From the NCBI GenBank assembly GCA_034433305.1, contig DAOUAM010000041.1, forward strand, positions 1-38,065: a stretch of 38,065 bases of DNA, read 5' to 3'. Numbering within the stretch: position 1 is the stretch's first letter; the number at the start of each line of letters is the position of its first letter. Under the pieces are notes generated by a model that was not told where the DNA came from, did not search any database, and saw only the letters and a program-made list of their open reading frames with translations. Positions 1 to 8,828 of this stretch are shown piece by piece. Origin of the DNA: DAOUAM01 sp034433305 (GTDB taxonomy: Bacteria; Chloroflexota; Dehalococcoidia; Lucifugimonadales; DAOUAM01). The position numbers were made by a program, and so were the translations under genes.

Positions 1-615
1 CACGATGCCGTTGTTAGTGCCGCCAAAGGCGATCTTGCCCTCGTCGGGATTGCTGGACGTGTGGGTGAGCATGGCCATGTCCACGTCATCCAGCGCGCCC
101 AGCCGGATGAACTCCGGCTTGCCGCCCAGGAACTCAATCTTCCCCTGCCGGCGCAACTCATCGCGGTACTCTATCTCGATGTACTCTTCGGCTGGCACCG
201 CCATGAGGGCGACCCGGCCGCTCAGGTGGGCCAGCGCTCCGGAAGCCTTGAGGCCGATACCCACCCCCAACATCATGGCGATCTGGCAGTGATGGCCGCA
301 GGCGTGGGCCGCGCTGGTTACCGGGTCACAGTAGGGGTGGCCCAGCACAATGAGGGAGTCCAGCTCTCCCATGACGCCCACCGTCGGGCCTGGGCTGCCG
401 CAGTCCAGCATGCCCTTCAGGCCGGTGAGGGCGATGCCTGCCTGGTAGGGGATGCCCCACTCTCGGAACTTCTCGGCCACTAGGCGGGAGGTCTTCTGCT
501 CCCGGAAGCCAGGCTCTGGCCCCTTGAGGATGGTCTGGGCGACTCTGATAAGCTCCTCGCTCCGCCTGTCAATCTCCGCCTGGACCGCCGCCTTCAGCTC
601 TTCCCTGGTAGGCAT
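1..615 (-). CDS. M20-family amidohydrolase/peptidase, N-terminal part (cut by the window edge)
   Basis: The 205 visible residues match the N-terminal half of zinc amidohydrolases of peptidase family M20 (the AbgB / N-acyl-amino-acid hydrolase group). The family cleaves amide bonds of N-acylated amino acids or small peptides in the cytoplasm. Visible signatures are GELDSL and AHACGHH, whose histidine belongs to the metal site, and a PAEEY segment that probably holds the catalytic glutamate. The ATG at 615 has a GAGGAG ribosome site 5-6 nt upstream. The C-terminal part lies left of position 1. It is 150 bp downstream of the propeller gene, in the same direction, and shows no link to polysaccharide synthesis. 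The family call is secure; the substrate is unknown. Confidence 0.9.
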   Translation of the reverse strand, partial: MPTREELKAAVQAEIDRRSEELIRVAQTILKGPEPGFREQKTSRLVAEKFREWGIPYQAGIALTGLKGMLDCGSPGPTVGVMGELDSLIVLGHPYCDPVTSAAHACGHHCQIAMMLGVGIGLKASGALAHLSGRVALMAVPAEEYIEIEYRDELRRQGKIEFLGGKPEFIRLGALDDVDMAMLTHTSSNPDEGKIAFGGTNNGIV

Positions 616-764
616 ATTGGCTCCTCGCTGGCTTCGAGTCTCAGGGAGCGTGTGACAGGTGCATGACGCTCCCCGGTGATGGCTGCGCCGATTTTAGCAG
701 AGGCGCAAGGCGGAGGCTAGACGTGCCTGACAGGGCGCCTGGGCAGGCCGCCAGAGGGACAGGG

Positions 765-2309
765 CTACTCTTCCAGTCTCAGGACGTGCAGCGCATGGGC
801 GTCCTGCCGGAAGCCAAAGACACCCACCCACAGGCGGCCATCCGGGCCTGCCTCCACCGCCGTGATGAAGCCCGTAGGCTCCAGCAGCACCTTGACGTCC
901 ACTGTCCCGTCCTGCACAAAAACGCCCCGCTCATCCTCGGTGAGTCGCAGGAGAGTCAGCCTGTTCATGCTTCCCATGATGAGGCCTGGCCCCAGGCCGA
1001 CTCGCTCCGCCCACTCGATACCCGCCGAGGCCCTGGTGTCGGCTATCCAGATGGGCCTGTCGGTCCGCTGGCTGTCAGGCTCGAAGGTGCCTTCGTAGGG
1101 ATAGCCGTAGTAGGCGCCGGGTTTTATCTGGAGCACCTCCTCCATGCGGCTGCTCCGGCGGGTGGGGCCGTCGTTGTCCACACCGTACAGGCGGCCCCTG
1201 GAGTCGAAGGCCAGGTCGTAGATGTTGCGGATGCCGCGAGCAAAGACGCGCAGGTCTGAGCCGTCTGGCCTGAAGCTGATGATGGTGCCGATGAGGTCCT
1301 TGTGGGGCCGGTCTATGGAGGCCAGTATCTCCTCCATGTCTGGCTCCAGGGCCAGGCGGTCCAGGTTGCCAATGGAGACATACAACCTGCCATCAGGGCC
1401 GGGCACTATGGCATTGACGCCGTGGTCGCCTATGGACACGGGCAGGTCTGACACGACCTCCCGCCGGTTAGCCAGGGAGCCATCAGGTTGGATGTCGAAG
1501 GCCAGGACTCCGCCCCGCGTCTTGGTCAGAATGACGATCTGGGAGTCCCGCCGCGACATCCCCGGCAGGCGGAAGCAGCGTATGCCCTGGAAGGCGCCTT
1601 GCTGGCTCAGGTCACGGCACTCCAGAGGGCCCTGGTGGGTTACGTAGAGCGTATCGCTCACCACGGCCATGCCATGCGGGTACCAGATGTCCTCAGCCAC
1701 GACCTCGTAGGCAAGCTTCCCGTTGCGTGACTCCTCCAGGTCGAAGTGGAGTATCTGGCCCTCACCCAGGGCCAGATAGCCATCCCGTTCGCCCCTGAAG
1801 GCCAGCGCGGTGGGCGCCCCGGGCAGCCGGAAGGTTTCCTCGGCATCAACGGACACGTCAGTCTCGACGTAGAGCTGCGAGGATATGGCGAGGATGAAGG
1901 CAACGGGCACGCCTACAAAAGGCCCTCTGGCCAGGTCGGGCAGCCAGCGGGCGGCCGCTGCCAGCAGTGCTACTCGCCCCTTGAGTTGCTCCAGGACTGT
2001 AAGGGCCAGCCTCGAAGCATTGTTGAAGACGATCTCGCCCACCGCGATGGCCCCCACCAGCGCGGCCACGGTCAGCGCCGAAGACCTTGCCCTGCCGAAG
2101 AGGCGCGGCAGCGCGTCCACCGTCTCGAAGGAGTAGAGGGCCCCCAGCGAGGCAATGAGGACCAGCCCGGCTACCGCTGGTATAACCAGCACACCGCGCA
2201 CCTTGGCCCCTTCCTGGCGGTTCAACACGGACCTCACCAGCAGGAAAGCGCCGAAGGTGTAGCCGAAGACCAGCAGAAGATCGAATCGAGTTACCGGCAG
2301 TTGCGGCAT
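765..2309 (-). CDS. Membrane-anchored six-bladed beta-propeller protein, glucose/sorbosone dehydrogenase-like
   Basis: The protein has 514 residues. The first ~150 hold about four hydrophobic segments (roughly 7-25, 38-60, 78-97, 128-147). The rest is a propeller of the soluble glucose/sorbosone dehydrogenase type: repeats such as PHGMAVVSDTLYVT, NAIVPGPDGRLYVSIGN, RNIYDLAFDSRGRLYGVDND and ITAVEAGPDGRLWVG, plus an AYYGYPYEG segment, are typical. Family members oxidise sugars or alcohols with PQQ, but many relatives have no known activity, and I cannot confirm PQQ ligands by eye. The propeller probably faces outward. The start is ATG at 2309 with no clear ribosome site. The four-helix N-terminal membrane domain is unusual for this family, where a single signal peptide is normal. 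Confidence 0.8.
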   Translation of the reverse strand: MPQLPVTRFDLLLVFGYTFGAFLLVRSVLNRQEGAKVRGVLVIPAVAGLVLIASLGALYSFETVDALPRLFGRARSSALTVAALVGAIAVGEIVFNNASRLALTVLEQLKGRVALLAAAARWLPDLARGPFVGVPVAFILAISSQLYVETDVSVDAEETFRLPGAPTALAFRGERDGYLALGEGQILHFDLEESRNGKLAYEVVAEDIWYPHGMAVVSDTLYVTHQGPLECRDLSQQGAFQGIRCFRLPGMSRRDSQIVILTKTRGGVLAFDIQPDGSLANRREVVSDLPVSIGDHGVNAIVPGPDGRLYVSIGNLDRLALEPDMEEILASIDRPHKDLIGTIISFRPDGSDLRVFARGIRNIYDLAFDSRGRLYGVDNDGPTRRSSRMEEVLQIKPGAYYGYPYEGTFEPDSQRTDRPIWIADTRASAGIEWAERVGLGPGLIMGSMNRLTLLRLTEDERGVFVQDGTVDVKVLLEPTGFITAVEAGPDGRLWVGVFGFRQDAHALHVLRLEE

Positions 2310-2402
2310 TCTGGGCGCACCAGCCCATAGTTAACCGTGTGCCGATGCAGGAGCGCATAACATGCATGCCACCATAGCCATCCGCACTCGGCCCCAAGAC
2401 CC

Positions 2403-2408
2403 AGTATA
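2403..2408 (-). promoter_or_regulatory. Possible -10 box (TATACT) for the propeller gene
   Basis: Reading the minus strand, TATACT lies about 95 nt upstream of the ATG at 2309, downstream of the terminator of the preceding gene. It is a good -10 hexamer, but I see no convincing -35 at 16-18 bp. This is the only promoter-like sequence I find in the 235-bp gap. Confidence 0.3.
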
Positions 2409-2477
2409 GCACCCGTTGCAATATCCGCCAGTCACCCCAGGCCCGCCGATTTCTCCCCCTGTGCCCCTGCACATCGG

Positions 2478-2515
2478 AAAAAGCAACGGCCCCATTCCAG
2501 AAATGGGGCCGTTGC
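2478..2515 (-). terminator. Rho-independent terminator of the giant glycosidase gene
   Basis: A perfect 14-bp inverted repeat (arms 2483-2496 and 2502-2515, loop of 5) is followed on the minus strand by five T (2478-2482). It starts 29 nt past the stop codon at 2544. It separates the giant secreted enzyme from the propeller gene. Confidence 0.9.
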
Positions 2516-2543
2516 AGTCCAGTCACGCCGGTTCACGCATGGC

Positions 2544-5500
2544 TTAATCGGGGGCTATGCGCGTGAACAGCTCCACCACGTCAGCCATGTCAATTCTGCC
2601 GTTGCCGTTAAAGTCGAAGTACTGGGGGTTCTCGCTGACCACCGGCGTGTCAAGGTTGTCGAAGAGTTTGACCACGTCGCTGAAGTCCAGCAGTCCGTTG
2701 CCATTGACGTCTTCGCACATGCCATCGCCGTCCAGGTCCTGGGCGGGGCCTTCAGTTCCCGGCACTGTGCCGCAGTTCGTGCTACCCGGCAACACGCGCA
2801 CCAGGCCGCCAACCACACTGGCCAGGTCCAGTTCGCTGCCCGCGTCGTCGTCCAGCCTTTCCACTATGAGCCTGACCTCAGTGGTGCCTTCGGCGAGGCC
2901 GCGAAGTTCCAGCGTGGCCAGCACGACGTTGGTCGCGCCGCTCTCCACCAGGTCATTAACGTCCGCGGCGGCTAGCCGTACCTGTGGCCCTGGCACCAGG
3001 GAGTCCGCGGCAGGCTCGACGATGCCAAAGTCTGGGAACGTCACGCCCACAATGCTGGCGTTGGCTGGGTTGCTCAGACTGGCGACTATGGTATACCCGG
3101 AGATGCCCCTGGGAGCGCTGCTGAGCACGATGGGCACCAGGGCATTCCTGCCCTCCTTCACCTCGGCGGCCTGGGCAGACAGGGTTATTCCGGGAATGGG
3201 CGTCGGCGTAGGCGTCTGCGTCGGGCTGGGCCGTGGCGTCGGCGAGGCTGTGGGCGTGGGCGTCTGAGTCCTTATCACCTCTATGCCATTGACCAGGGCA
3301 TTGTTGGTCGTGGCTGTGAACTCAATGTTGAGTTGCCCGTCCGTCACCTGGACATTGTTCAACTCCTTGACCAGGGCCTTCCCAAAGCCGACCTCGGCAA
3401 AGATATCCAGGCCGGCGATGAGCTTGTTGCCTTCCACGTACACGTCAAACACACGCTGTCCAGCCGCCGTGATGCCGCTCCATGTCTCCGCGAAGTGGAG
3501 GCGGACCCTGTAGGTGCCACTGGGCACGTTGACCCGGTAGCTGTCCATGGCCCAGCGCTCGGTGGTATAGACCAGGTCGTTGGTGGTGCTCAGGATGTCC
3601 AGCGCCGGGTTGGCAGCCCTGCGGTCCACGGTGCCGGAATCGCCGTTGGCGTCCACATACCCCCAGCCGGCGCTGGCATCGTAGGCGCGGTCCGCCTGCC
3701 AGGTGTTGCCGTTGGGGTCTGTTACCGCTGGGCCGCCCGCGTTGATGCGCAGAGGCAGGCCCGGCTGAGCAGGAGGCACCGCCGTGGGCGTCCTGGTAGG
3801 CGTCGGTGACGGCGTCACTGTCCTGACGGGCGTCGGCGTGGCCGTGGGCGTCCGAGTAGGCGTCGGTGACGGCTGTGGCCCCACCTGCCCCAGGGGCACC
3901 GGGTTCCTCATCCAGTTGATGACGTCAATCTGCCTCACGACACGCACTTCCGACTTGCTGAGAGCGTAGTCCAGGAAGTCCTTCAGCGCCGCCTGAAGGG
4001 CCAGGACCCTGGCCGACCGGCTGGACTCGTACTCCGCCTTTCCCCATCCGTTGCCGTGCAGGCACAGGTGAAGCGGCGCGCGGTTGCCGGCCAGGTGCTT
4101 GTCAAGGTTATACTTCAGGATAGCCGCGATCTCGCTGGCTGGGCGCTCCACGGACCTGTCAGGAGTCTTGTAGAACCAGTCGGAGTCGCAGTACCCTATC
4201 TGGCCCCCGCCCAGCTCAGAGGGAACGTCCATCCTGCTCTGGGGGACCTCCCAGAAACCTGGGTGGCTGCCTGTGGAAGGCAGGATCCCCTGCCTGGGGA
4301 ACTCCGTCTCCAGGGTGCCAGGCCAGTAATGGGACGTGGCATCGTCGCCGTTGAAGGAATAGCCTGTGGCGGTACTGGCCCCATAGGTGAAGCCCAGTTC
4401 CTGGCCTACACTGTACATAGCCGAGTTATAGGCATCCTCCGGGGCGCGGATACCGTAGATCGCCGAGGCCGGAATTCCCAGGCCGTTGGCCGTGGCGCTG
4501 TTGTCGTCGCAGAGCGGACTCCTTGTAAGGTATGCATTGGTCTTGGACAACTCCGTGCGCCATCCCGACTCGGTAGTCGAGGACTGGTGATTGTAGGTGT
4601 GATTGCCGATTTCATGTCCCTTCAGGTAGGCGTTTCGGTGTGCTTCGCACAGCGCCTTACCGTAGGTCTCATGCACCCCAATCAGGTAGAAAGTGGCCCT
4701 GGCGGGAGCACCGTCGTAGGTGGCCGGGTTCCCACTACCAGCCGGGTTTGTCCTGCCGGCCAGGAGTTCATTTACAAGGAAGTTCACACCGTCCGGCGCG
4801 TTATTGTCGTCGGAGCCAATGGTAATGAACTGGGGGACCTGGTTCGGCAGCAGTCCTCCCGGTGGGTTCTTGGAGGGAGCAATACGGTCGTCGTAATTGT
4901 AGGGAGCATCTGGCGTGGCCGTAGGGCTTGGGCTCGGCCTGGGCGTGGACGATGGTGTTGGCGTGGGCGTTGGCGTGCTGCCGCCGCCGCTGCCGCCTGG
5001 CGTGGCGCTGACCACGTCCATATGCTGCCAGTACACGTTGCCGCCGTAGTCCGAGGAGTTGTAGGGCTTGACACGGACGTAGTGCTGCACGCCGCCGGCG
5101 AGGCCAGTAATGGTGTAGCTGGTTACCTTGCCGATGTCCCTGTTGTTGACCACCAGGTTATTGAAGCCAGGGTCGGTGGCCACGTCCAGCTTGTAGGTCT
5201 CCACGAACGTCCCGTGGAAATCAGGGTGTGTCCAGCTTACCGTGACGCTGTTGTTGCTGACGGAGTCCACCTTCAGGCCGATAGACCTGGTGCTGAAGAC
5301 CAGCTCAGGCAGCCGCCTGCCGCTGGCGTCGCCGATCTTGGGCGACATGGCCCACAGCGTGCCGCTCCTGTCGCCGTGGTTGGTCTTGATGATGAGCGTG
5401 TTCCAGCCTCTCCTGAGAGGCAACGGGATATCGTACTTGTCTATCACCAGCGGGCTTTCGTTGGCGATGTTATAGGTGGTGTAGCGGCCCTCTACTCCAC

Positions 5501-8500
5501 TGAACAGGCTATCGCCGTTCAGCCACACCCTTGCGCCATAGCTCGCCCCGAACTTCAGGTGGACCAGGTTATCGGTGGTGTGGTCCGAGGGCGAATAGAT
5601 GTAGACGGCGGCATAGCCGACGGAGTTCGTCCCATCCCGGTCGCTGTAGCCGGAGAAGGGGGCCTGGCTGAGCAACTCGCCCATGCGGACAACGCTGTTG
5701 ACAAAGTTGTCGGCCAGCTTCCACTGTTTGGCGTTCTTTATGTCCAACACGCCATTGCTGGGCAGCACGGTCTCGGGTATGTCGCCGCTCTCGTCGGAGT
5801 AGATATTGTTGCTGCTCATGCCACCGCTGTAGGGGCCTAGAGCGAGCCAGTACCTGGGCGCCGGGTAGTCATCGCGGTGCTGGTAGTTCCAGACCTCGGC
5901 GGCCCAGAGCCATGAGCCGAAGTCCAGGTTGTTCTTGCCGCCCATATGGAAATGGTAAGGCACGGCACCCGTGGCCTCGACCAGCCGAGTGCCCTTTCTG
6001 ACGAAGGAGCCGGAGGCGACCTTCTCAGTGCCGGGCTTGATGTGGGTGAAGCCCCAGGTAGTCGGGGACGAGAACTGTCCCTGGTTCTCCCTGGTGAAGG
6101 TAACTCCACCTTCGCCTCCCCAGTAGTCAAAGTAGACCCAGCCATCGGTGGGGGCCAGCAGATGTACGCCGGCATAGACGCCGACGTCAAAGCCGGAGTG
6201 CGCCCAGCCGTCGGGGTCCAGCCAGGTCTGCAGGAACGCGCCCTCGTGGAAGGCGTTCTCAAACGGATAGGTGTACTTGTCCATCTCGGGGAACAGGGTG
6301 GACCTGGCGTCGCCCACGGCAAAGCCCACGTCCTTGCCGGAGGTCAGCGGGAAGCCGCCCTGCTGTCCTACAGGCTCGAAGCCGTTGTCGTCGGCCTCCT
6401 TCCAGGCGTAGGCAAAGATTCGCAGGCCATTGATGGCGACTGGCACGGCATCCATGGCTACATGGAGTGTGTGCCTGTCGGTCCTGCCACCGCCACTGAC
6501 CTCCACCGTAGCCTCGACCTTATGCCTGGGTATGACGATCCTGTAGCTGACCAGCTTCAGGGTGCGGGTGGAGCCATCGCTCAGCCTGAAGGTATAGCTC
6601 TCGCCCACAGAGAGGTCCACCCTTCGGGGCCATTCGGTGGCGGTAGGCACACCTGCCACCGGCGTGGCCGTCACCACGGGCGTTGCAGTCCTGGTAGGCG
6701 TGGGTGTAGGCGCCGCTGTCCTGGTGGGCGCCACCGTCCTCGTGGGTGTGGGCGTAGGCGCCGCTGTCCTGGTCGCGGTTGGGCTGGGGGCCTGGCCGGA
6801 ACTCTTCAGCACCAGGGCTGTGGCAGAGTAGGCCGGCAGCGTGTAGCTGAAGTCCCTCGAGACCGAAACGTTCCTGGGCTGGATGGCGGCGACGGCGTTG
6901 CGGAACACCGACGGGTCGCTGATCTTATAGTCAGGTATGACGTAGCCATTAATCCGGGTCTGGTGCTGCGTGTAGGAGCCAGGGTCGCTCATGGACAGCG
7001 GGTCGGGGCTGGTCATTTCATAGGCATAGCCTATGACCGGTGTAAAGCCGTCTATGCTTATGTTGGCAGTTGCAGGCTCGCCGGTCAGGTTCACCAGCAT
7101 GAGCTTGAGAGCATCAGGCTCGTCGTTGTCCTTGCTGGCCCACACCACTACCTTCTGCGCCGGGTCGCTGGTGGAGGACTCCACCAGCATGTCGCCGAAG
7201 TACTGGCCGAACATGAAGGCGGTGTAGTAGGTAGGCCGTATGTCCAGGTAGGTGCTGTCCCAGGTGCCGATCAGGCCCCTGGAGTTCTGGCCATTGGTGC
7301 TGCCGTCCTCCAGACTGTAGTAGGTCACGATATCGAGGCCATTGTAGGCCCACCTGGGCAGGACGTCGGCCAGCCAGATGGCGGCTATGTGGTTAGAGTT
7401 GATGGGGTTGCTGTGCTGGACCGCGTGGGTGCCAAACTCGGTGATGGCGGTCTCCAGGCCAGGGTCAGATGGGCGATAGTTGCTGTTAATGTAGTCCAGC
7501 TTCTGCTCAGCGATGCCCCGGCGGTAGGTCCAGCGGTCAAGCCGGCCGTCGGCGATTCCGGTGAGGCTGCCCGGGCAGCCGAAGCCGTCCTGGCATGCAG
7601 TGCCCACCGCGCCGTCATAGGCAAGAAGCGCTTCAATGGAGCCGCCCTGGTAGGCGAAGCTGGCCGTGTTGGACGTCCACTCGCTAAGCTGGTACCAGTG
7701 CCAGGCCAGCACGTCCAGGTCGTCGCCCATCCTGTCCACCAGCGCGTCTTCCCAGTTGGTGTAGGTGGCCATGTGGGCGATAGGCCCCATGATCTTGATA
7801 GATGGGTCCACCTGCTTCAGCGAGGCCTGGTACTGGGCGAAGCGGTTGGCATAGGAGGTCGGGTCCAGCCCGCAGGACTCCAGCGTCAGCTCGTTGCCCA
7901 ACTCCCAGTACTTGAAGTCGTAGTCCTTCTCGATGTTGGTGTAGCGGACCATGTCCGCCCACATCTTGGGGTTATTGTCGCAGATGTTGACCTGGACAAT
8001 GGCCTCTGCCTGAAGCTGCGACACAAAGTCAGCAAAGCTGTCTATCATGGGAACGCTGTAGGCGTGCTTGTAGCTGTAGGTCTGGCCGGTATCGGGGTCG
8101 GTGTAAGTCCAGGCGCCATCGTCAGGAGCGATGCCTCTGCGGTCCCAGCCCACGGCGTTGGCCCAGAGGCCGCCCCCGAACCTGATTATGCCCGGTCTCA
8201 GGTACCTGGTGGCGTCTATGATGGCATCACGCTTGCCTGCCGGGCAGCAGGAGTAGCCTGAGCCACGGTCCCACAGCCCGTGCCACAGCCAGTTCCAGTT
8301 GTTAGTAGCGACGCCGCGCATCCTGGCATCGAAGGGGTACACCTCGCGGCTGGCGTTGACATGCAGGTCCACCGAGGTTGCCTTGGATGGCGAAGCGTAT
8401 GCCATGTCCAGCAACACCGGCATCAAAGCGGCCAGGACGGAAATGGACAATAAGAATAGCGCAACGGGCTTGAAAGCAGATGCCAGGGAGCGTGTCCCTA

Positions 8501-8570
8501 AAATCCTGCGCCGCAGTGAAGGCCGCACCTTACCTGTCAGCCTGTCCATTCCGGAATATTCAGTCTTCAT
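2544..8570 (-). CDS. Giant secreted multidomain enzyme: GH clan A-like, M23-like, jelly roll, Fn3, polysaccharide deacetylase, malectin, cohesin-like, dockerin
   Basis: From the ATG at 8570 the protein has about 2008 residues. I prefer this start because AGGGG lies 11 nt upstream; a TTG at 8594 would add eight residues. Domains: signal segment 33-59, possible cleavage after AYA; clan GH-A-like glycosidase 75-590 with WELGNE (Glu227, acid/base) and AITEFG (Glu378, nucleophile); Thr-Pro linker; beta module 650-727; M23-like fold 765-900 with HSGFD, a mid-domain His and HFH; jelly roll 905-1088; Fn3 1095-1190; NodB-type deacetylase 1245-1557 (SDDN, HTYNH, RAPED, LHGNGW); malectin 1606-1766; cohesin-like 1794-1929; dockerin 1944-2004 with two DxNxNGxxDxxD calcium loops. 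It probably remodels a surface or environmental polysaccharide. The glycosidase, M23-like and jelly-roll modules recur in the protein at 17964-22943. The exact GH family and substrate are not known. Confidence 0.88.
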   Translation of the reverse strand: MKTEYSGMDRLTGKVRPSLRRRILGTRSLASAFKPVALFLLSISVLAALMPVLLDMAYASPSKATSVDLHVNASREVYPFDARMRGVATNNWNWLWHGLWDRGSGYSCCPAGKRDAIIDATRYLRPGIIRFGGGLWANAVGWDRRGIAPDDGAWTYTDPDTGQTYSYKHAYSVPMIDSFADFVSQLQAEAIVQVNICDNNPKMWADMVRYTNIEKDYDFKYWELGNELTLESCGLDPTSYANRFAQYQASLKQVDPSIKIMGPIAHMATYTNWEDALVDRMGDDLDVLAWHWYQLSEWTSNTASFAYQGGSIEALLAYDGAVGTACQDGFGCPGSLTGIADGRLDRWTYRRGIAEQKLDYINSNYRPSDPGLETAITEFGTHAVQHSNPINSNHIAAIWLADVLPRWAYNGLDIVTYYSLEDGSTNGQNSRGLIGTWDSTYLDIRPTYYTAFMFGQYFGDMLVESSTSDPAQKVVVWASKDNDEPDALKLMLVNLTGEPATANISIDGFTPVIGYAYEMTSPDPLSMSDPGSYTQHQTRINGYVIPDYKISDPSVFRNAVAAIQPRNVSVSRDFSYTLPAYSATALVLKSSGQAPSPTATRTAAPTPTPTRTVAPTRTAAPTPTPTRTATPVVTATPVAGVPTATEWPRRVDLSVGESYTFRLSDGSTRTLKLVSYRIVIPRHKVEATVEVSGGGRTDRHTLHVAMDAVPVAINGLRIFAYAWKEADDNGFEPVGQQGGFPLTSGKDVGFAVGDARSTLFPEMDKYTYPFENAFHEGAFLQTWLDPDGWAHSGFDVGVYAGVHLLAPTDGWVYFDYWGGEGGVTFTRENQGQFSSPTTWGFTHIKPGTEKVASGSFVRKGTRLVEATGAVPYHFHMGGKNNLDFGSWLWAAEVWNYQHRDDYPAPRYWLALGPYSGGMSSNNIYSDESGDIPETVLPSNGVLDIKNAKQWKLADNFVNSVVRMGELLSQAPFSGYSDRDGTNSVGYAAVYIYSPSDHTTDNLVHLKFGASYGARVWLNGDSLFSGVEGRYTTYNIANESPLVIDKYDIPLPLRRGWNTLIIKTNHGDRSGTLWAMSPKIGDASGRRLPELVFSTRSIGLKVDSVSNNSVTVSWTHPDFHGTFVETYKLDVATDPGFNNLVVNNRDIGKVTSYTITGLAGGVQHYVRVKPYNSSDYGGNVYWQHMDVVSATPGGSGGGSTPTPTPTPSSTPRPSPSPTATPDAPYNYDDRIAPSKNPPGGLLPNQVPQFITIGSDDNNAPDGVNFLVNELLAGRTNPAGSGNPATYDGAPARATFYLIGVHETYGKALCEAHRNAYLKGHEIGNHTYNHQSSTTESGWRTELSKTNAYLTRSPLCDDNSATANGLGIPASAIYGIRAPEDAYNSAMYSVGQELGFTYGASTATGYSFNGDDATSHYWPGTLETEFPRQGILPSTGSHPGFWEVPQSRMDVPSELGGGQIGYCDSDWFYKTPDRSVERPASEIAAILKYNLDKHLAGNRAPLHLCLHGNGWGKAEYESSRSARVLALQAALKDFLDYALSKSEVRVVRQIDVINWMRNPVPLGQVGPQPSPTPTRTPTATPTPVRTVTPSPTPTRTPTAVPPAQPGLPLRINAGGPAVTDPNGNTWQADRAYDASAGWGYVDANGDSGTVDRRAANPALDILSTTNDLVYTTERWAMDSYRVNVPSGTYRVRLHFAETWSGITAAGQRVFDVYVEGNKLIAGLDIFAEVGFGKALVKELNNVQVTDGQLNIEFTATTNNALVNGIEVIRTQTPTPTASPTPRPSPTQTPTPTPIPGITLSAQAAEVKEGRNALVPIVLSSAPRGISGYTIVASLSNPANASIVGVTFPDFGIVEPAADSLVPGPQVRLAAADVNDLVESGATNVVLATLELRGLAEGTTEVRLIVERLDDDAGSELDLASVVGGLVRVLPGSTNCGTVPGTEGPAQDLDGDGMCEDVNGNGLLDFSDVVKLFDNLDTPVVSENPQYFDFNGNGRIDMADVVELFTRIAPD
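6630..6794 (-). repeat. Low-complexity DNA encoding a Thr-Pro-rich linker
   Basis: About 55 codons encode repeats of the type APTPTPTRT between the glycosidase and the M23-like module. Shorter linkers of the same kind lie at 4908-5000, 3765-3881 and 3192-3269, each at a domain border. Such linkers are flexible and often O-glycosylated. The near-repetitive DNA could recombine and gain or lose modules. Confidence 0.85.
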
Positions 8571-8763
8571 CGTAGTTACCGCCCCTAACGTCAAGTTCGG
8601 GGGTAGTCGAATGGCTTATTGAAGATTCAGCCAGGCAGGGCAATAGCACGTTCGATTCCCACTCTCTGAATTTGAGTCTATGATGGGGACCGTGTGAGCG
8701 GAGTTTAGGGGCGGTGTGCTTTGTAGTTGGGTTGAAAGCCCGGTCTGCTGCCCTACTCAGCAT
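8560..8763 (-). CDS. Candidate 67-codon leader ORF overlapping the giant enzyme's start
   Basis: The ATG at 8763 has an unusually strong ribosome site, GGGAGG, six nt upstream. The frame ends at 8560, eleven nt past the ATG of the giant enzyme, a layout that would allow translational coupling. Against it: the peptide resembles no family I know, its composition is not typical of a folded protein, and a promoter-like motif (8672-8690) lies inside it. It could be a regulatory leader peptide or chance. Confidence 0.22.
   Translation of the reverse strand: MLSRAADRAFNPTTKHTAPKLRSHGPHHRLKFREWESNVLLPCLAESSISHSTTPELDVRGGNYDED
8672..8690 (-). promoter_or_regulatory. Promoter-like motif TCATAGACTC-AAATTC upstream of the giant enzyme
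   Basis: On the minus strand this sequence reads CCCCATCATAGACTCAAATTC (in parts: CCCC, TCATAGACTC, AAATTC). Nearly the same string occurs upstream of the YvcK-like gene, where one G is inserted before AAATTC. It lies about 100 nt before the ATG at 8570. Unlike the sites at 23101 and 37724, it has no TTCAC pair at the matching distance. It may be a -10 region. Confidence 0.35.
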
Positions 8764-8787
8764 ATGCCTCCTCCCTTTAGCTTAATC

Positions 8788-8828
8788 CCAAGCGGCAGTT
8801 CCATAGTCTTTAACGACTGGTCGCTTGG
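8788..8828 (-). promoter_or_regulatory. Stem-loop in the possible leader of the giant enzyme
   Basis: The arms CCAAGCG (8788-8794) and CGCTTGG (8822-8828) pair perfectly. Inside them, CAGT/ACTG can extend the stem, or AGTC/GACT can form an alternative inner helix. It lies just downstream of a TATAAA box (8851-8856) and about 20 nt upstream of the GGGAGG site of the candidate leader ORF. I recognise no known riboswitch class. Confidence 0.35.

Noticed and set aside
4056..5840. A 594-codon plus-strand open frame
   Set aside because: It is antisense to the deacetylase, Fn3 and jelly-roll part of the giant enzyme and is explained by codon bias; no protein features are visible.
3192..6794. Repetitive Thr-Pro codon tracts as possible CRISPR or tandem repeats
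   Set aside because: They are in frame, degenerate and located at domain borders, so they encode linkers. No CRISPR array was seen in the window.
5946..8261. A 771-codon open frame on the plus strand opposite the giant enzyme
   Set aside because: It mirrors a clear minus-strand gene with GC-rich third positions, has low-complexity Gly/Val/Arg-rich sequence and matches no family.
8651..8670. GTTCGATTCCC, resembling a tRNA T-loop
   Set aside because: The flanking bases do not pair as a T-stem, and no anticodon arm or acceptor stem is found upstream.
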